64,000 nt of DNA from Phyto melanocephala (lineage: Eukaryota > Arthropoda > Insecta > Diptera > Rhinophoridae). Shown piece by piece: positions 46,286 to 57,134 of the stretch. The notes beneath the pieces are model-generated. The model did not search any database, was not told the DNA's origin, and worked only from the letters and a program-made list of their open reading frames with translations. Positions within the stretch are counted from its first letter, which is position 1. The number at the start of each line of letters is the position of its first letter. Location: assembly GCA_941918925.1 (NCBI GenBank), contig OW799235.1:35858701-35922700 (forward strand). The letters are read 5' to 3'. Position numbers and translations under genes: made by a program.

Positions 46286-47924
46286 ATTTATTTTACTGAA
46301 AGATAGAAATACAGCAAAAAGCCATGCAAAAGAAATAAGGAATGCAATGGCTCAACCCATGATGAAGTGGTTCAACAAAAAAAAAAAAAAAAAAACAAAA
46401 ACAATCAGGATTTCAACATTAACGTGTTACTGGTAAGCAAATGTTTTTTTTTTTGTTAATATTTTAATAAAATCCACTTCAGAATATTAATAAGTGCATG
46501 GAGCTCATGGATAATAAATAGGTGAAGAGAAATGCATGTTTAATAAGGAACTGACCCTTTGATGCAAACTACCAAGTCGTACAGATCGTGCAAGTCTAGC
46601 AAACAATTTAACTTTTTCATATTTGCACTAATTGCAAATGTGCTACCAAGAGTAAATTCCGCTAATAACTGTTTACAGAAATTGTTTAAGATATTACTTT
46701 GAAGCACATCATTTATAAAAAGCTATTTTGCATTTAGGAAGGCATGAAAAATTCATTCTCTTGCACTTTTCATTTAAAAGCCATGAAAAATGTTATTTAC
46801 TTTGAACTAGTTAAAAAATAGTTTGCTGGAAACTAAATATAAAATATATTTAATATAAAATTTTAAATTTTTATGTGTAATATTTTTCACAGCTAAAGCT
46901 AAACACTTATGAAATGAAACAAAATATTTGTCTCAAGTTAAAATTTGTTTTTTAAGGAGTTGATTTTTAGTTCAAATCTCGCAGATAATATTTTATAATA
47001 TTTTTTTATATGCCTACTCATCTCTGTGCTTCAAATAATATAATTTTTAATATTCAAATACATTTTAAAGCGACATTATTATTGCAGGTACGTGTTATAC
47101 TCATTTACATCTAGAGAGTTTAAAAAAAATCGTAATCATAATTCCACAACTATTACTAGTTAATTGTAGATAGTAAAACAACTCATTAATATTAAAAAAG
47201 TTATTAGCAGTAATATCTATTTATAAGTATAACACTTTGAGATGATGTAATGTCAGTTTGCTACTTATCTGCTCTAAGACATATAACACAAATTAAGACA
47301 GACAAATCCTTAATTACTTCAAACTCGTTAACAAAATATTGACATGTTTATACCTTTTAGAAATGTTGGTTTATCTCTCGCTCTTAATAAACCCGTTACA
47401 CTTTATTGCAGATATTAAGCACCGTTGAAATTTTTCTTTATTACAACTCTTCAGTTGCTTAAAAATTTTTACTGCAGAATTTTATTTGCTACGAATATGG
47501 TATGCCTCTTATTATGACACTTGTATTTGTAATTAAATTTCTGCGGTGTTCGTTCGGCTACATTAGATTATGAACGCTCTAATAATAATATATTTTAATA
47601 GTTTTAGAAATGTCTTGAGATTTGAATTTCCAGAGGACACATTCTTTTACTGGCTGAGCACAAAATTCAAAGTGGAACTTTTGTATCGTGATAATAGAGT
47701 TGAATTTCCCATTGATTTTAACCTAGAGTAGGCCGTTCATCACATTCCTGGTGTTTACAACTAAGCGATAATGGCCTAAGCTGAATAGTAATAAAACCTT
47801 TAGCATATAACTAAAATGAATTTGAAAGACTAGTTGCAAACGCAGGAAAAAGCTATTTTTTCCATAGATGCGTTACCTTAAAGTTGAAATAAAGCAGAGA
47901 GAAATATTTCAAATGAAATTACTT
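46286..47924. other. Stretch without recognised genes
   Basis: A poly-A of about 19 at 46377 follows a short GC-richer patch (46320-46375). 46605-46665 carries half of the hairpin repeat seen at 52144-52206 (TTTGCACTAATTGCAAATGT, CTACCAAGAGTAAATTCCGC). Nothing else is supported. Confidence 0.4.
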
Positions 47925-48360
47925 GGCTTTTTTAATTAGATAATTTTATTGTATTTAAGTCTAAATATGATTTCGGGCATGCGGTCGTGCAGCTAGCGCA
48001 TTCATGGCATATCTGGAGTTTTAATTTTCACACATCATATGGAGTAAATTGGACGGTATTGTAGCAATAATTAATCAAATATTTACTATCACTTGATCGA
48101 TTCGGGCTAATTTATATTCATCTCTTGAAACTATTTGTTTCGTCAAATATTTCAATTAGTCAATTTATTGTATCGTTCACTATGTGATATGTGGCACCAG
48201 CCTGCTGTAACTACATGTCTGAAAAATAATAATTTCTTTTAATGGCATGAAGGCATAAATTAGCTGGTAAGCATGTCCCTACACTGCTTATCTTTGACTG
48301 TAACGTAAAAGTCCGATAGCGTTACAAATCTGCTCAAATGGAAGCAGTACTTTTTTCTGG
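47925..48360 (-). pseudogene. Old DD41D mariner relic
   Basis: Minus-strand fragments appear in order: a CHDMLTS-like piece, QQAGATYHIVNDTI (from QQDGATCHTAHATI), LIEIFDETN, and a C-terminal region whose DNA at 47960-47985 (AAATATGATTTCGGGCATGC) matches the 3' end of the 6.3-kb mariner. The active-site Asp in QQDGA is replaced. It is heavily diverged and no TIRs are seen. Confidence 0.6.
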
Positions 48361-48652
48361 TCTTTAAAAAATCGCCACATGAAAAATTAAAAAAACATTC
48401 GAATCAAACCTATCTCTCTTTTTACATATAGACAGAAGTACAAAATAATATTTATTGTAGTGCTAAGTATTTATTTTTTTATTTTATGGCTTTTTAGTCA
48501 AAAATTTTGTATGTTATAATTTTGATGGCAAATCTAAAATAACCCCGTTTAATGTGCCAAACTTTTGACAAAATATATCCATAATTTGCTGAGATTTACA
48601 CATACAAGACAGGCTCTATATATATATATATCAGGCATATATTAAACAAAAC
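48361..48652. other. No recognised feature
   Basis: AT-rich spacer with a short (TA)n run near 48619. Confidence 0.4.
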
Positions 48653-48794
48653 AAGTAAGAGCACTATATTCGGCTGTGCCGAATCTTTTATACCCACCAC
48701 CAATTTTGTGTACATTTAAAGCACAATATTTATTATTTTGTTAATCGCTATAGAATAATCTCTTTATAATAAAATATGTATCACTTTCTTTGTA

Positions 48795-49402
48795 GAGGGT
48801 GGTTAAATTTTAAGGGCCCATGTTGAAAGTGAACCACACCTAAACTTCAACTTTTTTCTTGCATTTCATTTGACATTTCTCAATCTCAGACTAACTCAAT
48901 TTGAACCGTGGAAAGATACGCAATCGAGCAACGCTTTTAAATATTAAAGATTTTTATAAAAATGGGTGTTCAAATCACAATGCATTTTGTGTACTTCGTG
49001 ATTCTTTTGGTCAACATAATCGTTTGAATTCGTCCATAATCGTGAGAATTGTAAAAAAATATTTAAATGTCTGCAAAGCAGGTCTGTATGAAATGTGAAA
49101 ACATCTGTGAATGCCATCTTAGTTCGTTGAATGGGAAACATTGCTGTTTTTCACGATAACGTGGCAAAAGAGCAAGCAACCTCGACTCATCATCGTGCCC
49201 AACAATCGAGCATCAACAGTGTCATTGAAAATTTGGACTATCGGATCGTGGTGTGCCGCCTAGGTTGGGGGGCCATTTGGCCGATATTTTGTTTCATACA
49301 TAATTGAAGCATACAAATATTATCATTATAAGAATAAATGATAATAATTTCATTATAATTTTATTCAAAATCAACATAGTCCCTTAAAATTAAACCACCC
49401 AT
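48795..49402 (+). mobile_element. Internally deleted mariner inside DINE-A, copy 2
   Basis: The ends are GAGGGTGGTTAAATTTTAAG and, inverted, ATGGGTGGTTTAATTTTAAG. TA lies at 48793-48794 and 49403-49404. It encodes the transposase N-terminus (48901-49098) and, after a deletion, the last codons GHLADILFHT. It is the same deletion derivative as 25344-25957 and sits at the same position in its host repeat. Confidence 0.85.
48901..49098 (+). pseudogene. N-terminal (helix-turn-helix) part of a mariner transposase
   Basis: KIRNRATLLNIKDFYKNGCS then FGQHNRLNSSIIVRIVKKYL is the paired-like DNA-binding region of mariner transposases. In the next frame, ENIAVFHDNVAKEQATS-like residues and HRAQQSSI follow (49125-49215). 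The catalytic domain is absent and there are frameshifts, so it is inactive as an enzyme. Confidence 0.7.
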
Positions 49403-51352
49403 TATAACTTCGGTATGCTAGTAAAATGTTTTCGTAAATTTAGTCTTTCAATGAAAGTGGCCGTTAAAATAAGCGTGTCAATAAAGTTTCTACTAATAAA
49501 CATAACTTAGATATTTTAATATAGTCCTTTAGTATTCCAAAATCTTTATTCATAGAGAATTTACATGAATTTAAGAGGAAGAAAGTGAATTTAAGGTTAA
49601 ATTTTAAGGGCCACAGGGTGATTTAAAATATGCATTCTCTGCATTTTTCTAAAACGGGAAATTTATTAGTAAGATTTTGATTTTCAAACTTCTATAACAT
49701 TTTGCTTTTAAAAGATTTTCAAACGAAATAAGTTTTGTATAATTTTAAAATTTGTTAGCCATTAGTGCATGAAAATAAATTGTTTATAATGTTTAGAGAT
49801 AATTTTTTTTTACTTAGGTCAAAATTTCCAAAATTCCCATTTTTAATAGAGCATAACTTCAGGAGAACATAAGCATAAGTTGTTAGCATGCCATCTAGTA
49901 GTTGCTAGTAGAGTCATCTATCTTATCATCTTTATCTTATATTTAGCTACAGTACAATAAATGGTGCAGTGTAAGATGAATAAATGCTAATATATATGAC
50001 TAATATATTTTTATAAAATTTTATTTTTCCGTTATAACGAAGACTTTGACCAAAAAGCCATGTTTGCAAAATTTCAGAATCGTACATATAGTTTTGTCAG
50101 TTTTATTACGTTTTAAATTTGAAATATACACTGTGCGGTATAAATTTTCGTACATTTTTATCTATAACTCTTTTCCTAATTCATAGATTTAAGCGATTTT
50201 CAGGGAAAAATATTCTTTTGACTCGATAAATATATATTCGAAGTTTCATGACTACGTTAATGCGTCTGGACACAATTCAAAAGTGAAAGTGGGCGTTATA
50301 GAAGGCGTGTCAAAGTTGTTTTTGCTAATGAGTACAACTTAGGTGTTTCAATATAGTCCTTTATTATTCCAAAATCTTTAGTAATAGAGAAATTATATGA
50401 ATTTTAGGTAAAACGTTATATGGGGGGTGGGCGTAAAAGTGGGCGTGGCACCTTAATTTTTTGGCATAGTAATGAAATTGCCTAGGGGGATAGACGTAGC
50501 AAATTTGATCATCACACTTCTAATTTTAGCGGTTTTATGAGCTTTTAAATTTCATTAACAGTAGATAACGTGAAAAGTGGGCGTTATAGTAGGCGCGTCA
50601 AAATTATTTTTTCGAATGAGTACAACTGAGGTGTTTCAAGATAGGCCTTTATTATTCCAAAATCTTTATTAATAGAGAAATTATATGAATTTTAGTTAAA
50701 ACGTTATATAGGAGGTGGGCGTAAAAGTGGGCGTGGAATATTGATTTGCCGTTACAAGAAAGCGTGTCACCAAAAAGCAAAGTGTGCAAAATTTCAGAGT
50801 CGTACATCCAATTTTGTTGCTTTTATGACGTTTTTGTTTTTATATATACCGAAAAATACACTGTGCGGTATAAATTTTCGTACATTTTGATCGATAACTC
50901 CTCTCCTAATGCATAGATTTAGACAATTTTCGGGGAAAAATATTGTCTTTACCCAGAAAATATATATTCGAAGTTTCATGAGTCTAGGTTAAGGCGTTTG
51001 GACACAATTCCATTTTATTCGATGTTCGAAGGACACTGTTTTTTCGACCTACTCTGGCTTTTCGAGCTATAACTCTCTTCGTAATATTCCGATTTAGCCC
51101 ATTTTCAATACCAAACAAACCTTGTCTATAAGAAAGATTCTGGCAAAGTTTGAGACCCCTAGCTTTTTCGGTGCGACCTCTATCGTGCTTTCAACAGACG
51201 GACAGACGGACGAACATAGCTAGATCGTCATAAAATCAAACCACGACTTAGAATATATATACTTTATGGGGTCTAAAACGGATATTTCGATGTGTTACAA
51301 ACGGAATGACAAAATGAATATACCCCCACCATTTTTTTGGTGGCGGGTATAA

Positions 51353-51987
51353 AAAAAGAATAAATGAACTTAAGCCAAAATAAAAAATGGTTCACATTAA
51401 AAATTTAATATAAAGAAAAAGGTTCGAATAAAATATAAATATAAATTATAACACACATGGCACGGTGTTAATGACATTCAAGAATTCATTGTTCAGTGTC
51501 TATCACCTATCTATCTATCACTAGCAAATGTAAATACAACCTTGTTTTCAATAATTCCAGCCAAAGGATGGATATTGAAAGGATTACGAAAATGTATTAC
51601 GAATATAGATGAATATGAACATGTTGAATTATGAATTGTCATTTGATAGGTGAAATTAAATATTCAACAAAATATGAAAATTAATACTAAGATTCACTAA
51701 TTCAAATTTAATTCAATTGTAACATAAATAGGAATTTTAAGTTACATAATAGTATACCGATAAAGAGTGCTGATGATGAAATCGTAGCTGATTTTGAAAA
51801 TGCATTCCACTCGGCTAATATCGGAAATAATTTATAGAAAGAGTATTCCTAAAATGGTTACAATTCAATTTAATTTGAATTATAAAATTAAAATAAAAAA
51901 AAAGAATAAATGAACTTAAGTCAAAATAAAAAATGGTTTACATTAAAAATTTAATATATAGAAAAAGGTTCGAATAAAATATAAATA
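51353..51987 (+). repeat. 92-bp direct repeats around a 450-bp AT-rich core
   Basis: 51353-51445 and 51896-51987 agree over about 92 bp with only about four differences. Shared text includes AGAATAAATGAACTTAAG and AGAAAAAGGTTCGAATAAAA. The first copy starts exactly at the edge of the inverted DINE-A. It could be a local duplication or short terminal repeats; the core (51446-51895) has no coding content. Confidence 0.75.
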
Positions 51988-52143
51988 TATCATTGTAATT
52001 TATTTTAAATTAATTAATTTTCTTTTCGGAAAATATTAAAACACAGAATCTTACTTATTAATTTAAAAAAAGATTTGTTGTTTCTTATATACCTAAAAAA
52101 TCAGCTCGTTGCCATAAGTTTGCAACACACATGAAAAATGCAC
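51988..52143. other. No recognised feature
   Basis: AT-rich spacer. Confidence 0.35.
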
Positions 52144-52206
52144 TCACGCTTGGTAGCAAAAAATTAGTGCATATTTGCACTAATTCCAAAAATACTACCA
52201 AGAGTG
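52144..52206. repeat. 63-bp hairpin repeat
   Basis: TCACGCTTGGTAG ... TTAGTGCA | TGCACTAA ... CTACCAAGAGTGA folds as an imperfect palindrome. One arm recurs at 46605-46665. It may be a very small MITE. Confidence 0.6.
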
Positions 52207-52870
52207 AATTCCGCTATTATGTTGTTGGCAAACGCATTATTTCTTGCACAAGCGAATTATGATGGCCTCACCGTATTTAACAGCTCCTGATAGTTTTTTT
52301 GGGAATATTTAAAAGAAAGAGTATACGTTAAGAAGCCATACCATACCCCAACTATAAACCAATATTCCAAAGCAAATCATGGCCTTTTCACCCGGAATTT
52401 TGTGAAAAGTAATGGAAAATATGTTACAAAGAAAAAATGGCTAATCAAAAAAATTTTTCAATAATTTTCTGTTAAAAAAAAACTATAATAATCGCATAAA
52501 TAAAAAACCAAAAACAATTAAAACTATATGTACTTGATGTTGAAGTGTATGTAAGATTTGGCACTGCAGAATATAACTTTTTATGTTCTTCTTGGGTAGA
52601 GATGTTACTTCATTGAGGGCTAGATACATAAGACATATTTAAAGTTAAAGAAATATATAAAATATCTTAAACATATCGAGTAAATCAATTGACAGGAAGT
52701 AAAAAGGTTTTTAAAAATTCTAGGCTTTTGCGGACTTACCTCGTATCTATGGCTAAATAATAATACATATTTGCATGAATGTATGTTTACTAATGTAGGT
52801 ACCACCACGCTGTAGCCAAAGTTGTGCTGAAACCGAAAAATGTTTCCTCAGGTCATTTCGGAACAAAAAC
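52207..52870. other. No recognised gene
   Basis: AT-rich sequence. Open frame 52620-52808 has no family signature. Confidence 0.35.
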
Positions 52871-53062
52871 GTTCCGCGTCAAAGTCGATTTCTGAAAGCC
52901 GTTTAAGATTTTTTTTTATTTTTTAAACTCCTTTTTATTTAATAATTATTTAACTATTTACATTTCTTAATTTAAAAACTATCTAAAAACTATCGTTGTT
53001 AAGTGGATTTTTATTTCTTTAGAACTTACTGATCCCAAACTTAATTGCATTTGACGCGGAAC
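52871..53062. repeat. 192-bp MITE-like repeat with GTTCCGCGTCAAA ends
   Basis: GTTCCGCGTCAAAG is at 52871 and, inverted, TTTGACGCGGAAC at 53050-53062. The AT-rich interior is non-coding. The arms are short (about 13 bp) and the TSD was not found. Confidence 0.5.
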
Positions 53063-53197
53063 CTTTTTTTAACGATATCGAAAATCTAAGAATTCAATTC
53101 TTTTTGGTTTTTTTATGCACTACATGGTATGGATAGGGCCATTTTGATATTTGCAAAAATTGTAAAAAAGTTGTTTTCCTAATGAACATTCTATGTA

Positions 53198-53415
53198 TCG
53201 TTTATTTAAAGTAGAAAGGCCCTTACTTGTGCTTTTTTACGAAATTGAAGCGATTCACAGAAATTTAATCCAATTGTATCAATAGCAACAGTTTTTTTTA
53301 GCAATTCTACAAAAAATGTTACATTATGATAATACAAATTCTATTACGTTTTTGACTTCCCCTGTACAGTGACAACTATTTGAGTTAGGGCCTTCCTACA
53401 TGTGACCATCGATAT
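53198..53415. repeat. GGGCCTTTCTA repeat family, best copy
   Basis: The left end (about 53198-53225: ATCGTTTATTTAAAGTAG, AAAGGCCCT) and the inverted right end (ATCGATGGTCACATGTAG, GAAGGCCCT) are imperfect TIRs. The interior is shared with 42560-42755. Non-coding. Confidence 0.55.
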
Positions 53416-54059
53416 GCATGCCTGCAGCAAACAGAGTAGTTGTATAATATAATAATTTTTAAACAAAATAATCAAAGTATGGATATTGCTTTTCATATCC
53501 GTTTCCTGAAAATATTCAACCAACAGCATTCAAAAGAGAAGCCAACAACAATTCTCGTATGCCTTATTATTTGTATACACACGAGTGCGAGTATAATTTT
53601 AACGATGGTGATGGCGATGATGGTGACAACGCTGATTGCATATTTACGTACATACAGTAGCACAAAAGCACAGAAAATGTGTTTTAATTTAAATTCTTTG
53701 TTTGTTTTATGATAACTCTGGTTTCGTATGGCTTGATATTGTTTTACCAGCACTTAAATTTAACGCTGATTCCGCAAGTCCCTTGTGCTGTAAAATACAG
53801 TAGAATAATGTGGCGTATGATCACTTTAGATTCTCTTTAAATCTTATATGAATTTATTTAGTAAAGCTACTGTATGTATTTAGCCAAACGAAAATTTAGT
53901 TTTTGGCATTGACATGGATACATTAATATGTAGATGAGTGTAGCTGTGTTGTTGTATACATTGAATGTGTGAGCTCGTGTGTATGAATTAATGTTACACT
54001 TTGTTGGAAATATTCTACGCTATTTTATAATATTATACTGTCATATATTAAAAACAGAA
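53416..54059. other. No recognised gene
   Basis: This contains a small GATGGTGAT-rich patch near 53603. The overlapping open frames at 53440-53753 on both strands lack recognisable domains. Confidence 0.35.
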
Positions 54060-54489
54060 TAAAAAAAGTAAGAGTGTTATATTCAGCCATGCCGAATCGT
54101 ATATACCCTTCACAACGTGTCGCCATGCAATAATAATTCATTCATTCATCTCATATGAAATACGTACATACATATAAAAAACGAGGTGGTCGTGATTTTT
54201 TGCTCATATCTCAGTTGTTTATATACCGATATATCTGATTTTCAATACCTATCTACTCCCGAATATTCATGATATTTTAATACCTCACCCGGGTCTAGGC
54301 GATGTCGGGGGGCTTCAAAAAGTTGATTTCAACATACACACGGACAGACGGTCAGAGCTTAATCGAATCCCCTATTCATAAGCTTTCAGAAAATATATAC
54401 TTTATGGGGTCGGAAATGAAAATTGTAGAAATTTCACACGGAATGACAAACCTATATATACCCTTTTTCACTGTGTGAAGGGTATAAAA
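54060..54489 (-). repeat. DINE/mini-me-like repeat (type B), uninterrupted reference copy
   Basis: From the 3' hairpin side: GTAAGAGTGTTATATTCAGC / CATGCCGAATC, then CCCTTCACAACGTGTCGCCA, TATCTCAGTTGTTTATA, CACACGGACAGACGGTCAGA, TATACTTTATGGGGTCGG and CACACGGAATGACAAACC. It closes with the hairpin TATACCCTTTTTCACTG/GTGAAGGGTATA at 54466-54485. This copy shows the sequence across the sites where mariners are inserted in the 3-7 kb and 12-14 kb copies. Confidence 0.8.
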
Positions 54490-56545
54490 AGTAAACATAT
54501 AAAAATAATGTAAAAAATCTATAGAAAATCAAATACTTTGATCTGCTTGCGTAAAGAAAAATGAGGAAAAAAACTCGCATATTTATTTGAAAATTAAAAA
54601 GAAAAAAATGATGAAAACCTTCTGCAACGGAGATAAATAAATCTTGAATATGATTATTTTTTTTTTGTTTTGACAAACAAGAAAATTTTTATATATCCGT
54701 TTGTTTGTAAAAAAAAAATCGTTGTATTTTTATTTATTTATTTTTATTATATTTTCTTTATATTTTTTTTGTTTGCCATTTTTTATGAAATGATACAATA
54801 CATTTTTCACACTACATATTAAATATGTTTTTGTTTGTTTGCTTTTTTATTTTTTCAAATTAAGAATTTTTATATTTTTTTACTTGCATTTTTTTGGGGG
54901 GTTTTTATTTCGCTTCCTCACAATCGTTTTTATCAGCACCCACACACTCTCTTACGCAGTCTGTGTGGGTGTGCCATAAGTGTGTATGTGTATATTGTTT
55001 GAAGTGGTATACTGTATCATCGTTTCGAATATTGTACAACAGGATTTAGTGGGTAACAATGGTTCTTTTGTTGCTGTTACAAACCACTATGTATTGTCAC
55101 TTTTACTATTAGAGCCACTACTTCAAATGCTATTCCCACCGCAGCTTCATTGTATTTCTCTACCATGTGATAACAAAAATGTTGATGATGATGATGATGA
55201 TGATGATGATGACTACTATGATGATTTTATTGTTGTTTTTATTATTATACAATATTATTAAAAATATTACAATTTATAATGCTTGATTGGAGATTATTTT
55301 ATCCTCCTTCTTATTATCCATTTTATTTTCTTTATATATTTTAATTCAATAGAGTCCTTTGATTGACAGAAAATTTTGTATGGAATATATAAATAAAATG
55401 ACTAAGCAACAAACAAAATTATAGACGTAGAAAATGTAAAAGCACTTAAGGGTGGCAACCATTAAATGACATTTGAATTTTTAAGTGTGTAACAATAGTC
55501 TAAGAATTCATGTACTTAAAGTTTTAGGCCACCAAACAATGTTGCGAGCGCTGTGAGCATAAAGGTCAAATGCTGAGTTTTTTTCTTTTAAATATAATTG
55601 CACAAGGAGAAAAAGTTTGTATATTTTTATCATCACCATCATCTTTCTAAATGAATAACAAGTTTACATGGTATCAATTTAATTATATTCTAAGCTATTA
55701 GGAATAATCTACTGTACGAAATTAACAACAAAATTTTAATATCAAATAATAATTTAATCTTTTAAAAACTTCCAAATCACCAACTTCATTATAAAATTTC
55801 GTTTTTTCGAAATATGGGACAGATGACACTGCAGAATAAAACGATACGACTTTCAGCTAGATATGCGTATCTTTATGGTTGTCAACATCGGCTTGTGTTT
55901 TCAATAGTAAAGTGTATATTTTATATACTTATATATATGTAGATGGATTTTAAAATGATACATATTGATAGAAACTGTGTCTGTATTAAGAGCAGAAAAT
56001 AAAATGTTTTTTGGTTACTCAGAAACTTTTGTTTTCTTATGACTGAACTTTATTCAATTGCGTTCATTTACACAAAATTTAATGACAAACGTAAATACTC
56101 TAAAAAAAAGTCCTGTCATATATAGTTAAGGCTTTTAGAAAGCAAACGAACCTTAAGTTATAAATGTTCGAAAAAAAAGGATCTTTTTGGGTCATAGATT
56201 TATTGATTGATAAATGGGCTTATATAACTTCTGTAAACGGGTTTCTAAAGAACGATACAAATTATAAAGGGTTAACTGTCAAACGAATTGTAGTAGTACA
56301 CTCACCTTTTGATATTTATGATATATAAGTATGTAGGTTTAAACATCGGTAAGAAATTATTCGAATTAATTTTAAAAACCAGTTATCGATATGCGCCGAT
56401 CTTCTATCGTTGACTTCAATTTTTGATTGATACACCTTTACGTCTATTAGCGTGAGAAGCTACGGTAGCCAAAGTGATGCAAGTATTGTTTTTTTTAATT
56501 ATGTGCCGTCCTTTTAATGTTTTAATTACAGACATATGTCTTTTT
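54490..56545. other. Long stretch without recognised genes
   Basis: Very T-rich at 54655-54910. 54980-55261 is an open frame whose only notable part is a poly-Asp run from a GAT microsatellite; I do not call it a gene. Confidence 0.4.
55184..55210 (+). repeat. (GAT)9 microsatellite
   Basis: A perfect 27-bp trinucleotide run, followed by imperfect GAC/GAT units to 55226. Confidence 0.9.
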
Positions 56546-57134
56546 TTTAGGAATATTTCGTTTGTCATCGTTTGGAGAGTCCGCTATGTTAGGCAAAGTA
56601 CCTCTGCCACCAAGCAAACCATTAAGTTCATTATTTGGCGATCACTTTCCGCATTATTTTATAGCTAATGCTGCTTTTCCTTTGCGGAATAACTAAAAGC
56701 GACCCTATACTGGCTAAAATCTGGAAACAAAAAAGACCATTTATAACTAAAGAATTTCGCGAGGGCAACGAGTCATTGAAAATTGCTTTGGGGTACTATG
56801 TGCACGTTGGAGAGTATTGCTAACAACAACTGAAATATCACCGAAAAATGTTGACGTTATAGTACTGGCATGTACTATACTCCACAATTTCATAGCGATG
56901 AATGACTTTAAACGATGGTATTGCCTAGATAGCTATGTGGACCGATACAGCGAAGACGGTACTACTCATGAAGGAGACTGGAGAAACCAGCCTAGAAGCA
57001 ATGCTGAAAGGCCTATGTGATCGATCTCTACAAATATTCGGAGATTTACCCAAACTGTAGTAGACCTAGGAAATAGGTTGGCAAAATATTTTTCGGAAGA
57101 GGGTACACTACCATACCAGTACCGCATGATATGA
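56546..57134 (+). pseudogene. Second PIF/Harbinger transposase relic (C-terminal half)
   Basis: Frames give ESAMLGKVPLPPSKPLSSLF then HYFIANAAFPLR, where the catalytic Asp of the usual ADxAFPL motif reads Asn (AAT). After stops, SRGQRVIENCFGVLCARWRV keeps the catalytic Glu. TTEISPKNVDVIVLACTILH with NFI, and DGTTHEGDWRNQPRSNAE, complete the C-terminus. The N-terminal half and first Asp are missing. It is unrelated in detail to the 22-23 kb transposase, so it is another lineage. TIRs were not identified. Confidence 0.8.

Larger units (their letters stand above)
48653..51352 (-). repeat. DINE-A repeat, inverted long copy with the same mariner
   Basis: It runs from the 3' hairpin TATTCGGCTGTGCCGAATC (48670) to the head GGTGGCGGGTATA (51350) and is the reverse complement of 23688-26101. 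It shares the long extra section (49430-50040) and the mariner at the same TA. It has one additional internal tandem unit relative to that copy (50400-50720; AAAAGTGGGCGTTATAGTAG). The two are close in sequence but have different flanks, so one arose by transposition or duplication of the composite. Confidence 0.85.

Noticed and set aside
46320..46395. Processed pseudogene with poly-A tail
   Set aside because: Only about 55 bp of unplaced sequence before the A-run, no TSD and no recognisable source gene.
53440..53753. Overlapping open frames on both strands (90 and 86 codons)
   Set aside because: Mutual antisense shadows with no domain.
54980..55261. 93-codon frame with poly-Asp run
   Set aside because: The acidic run is a GAT microsatellite and the rest has no motif.
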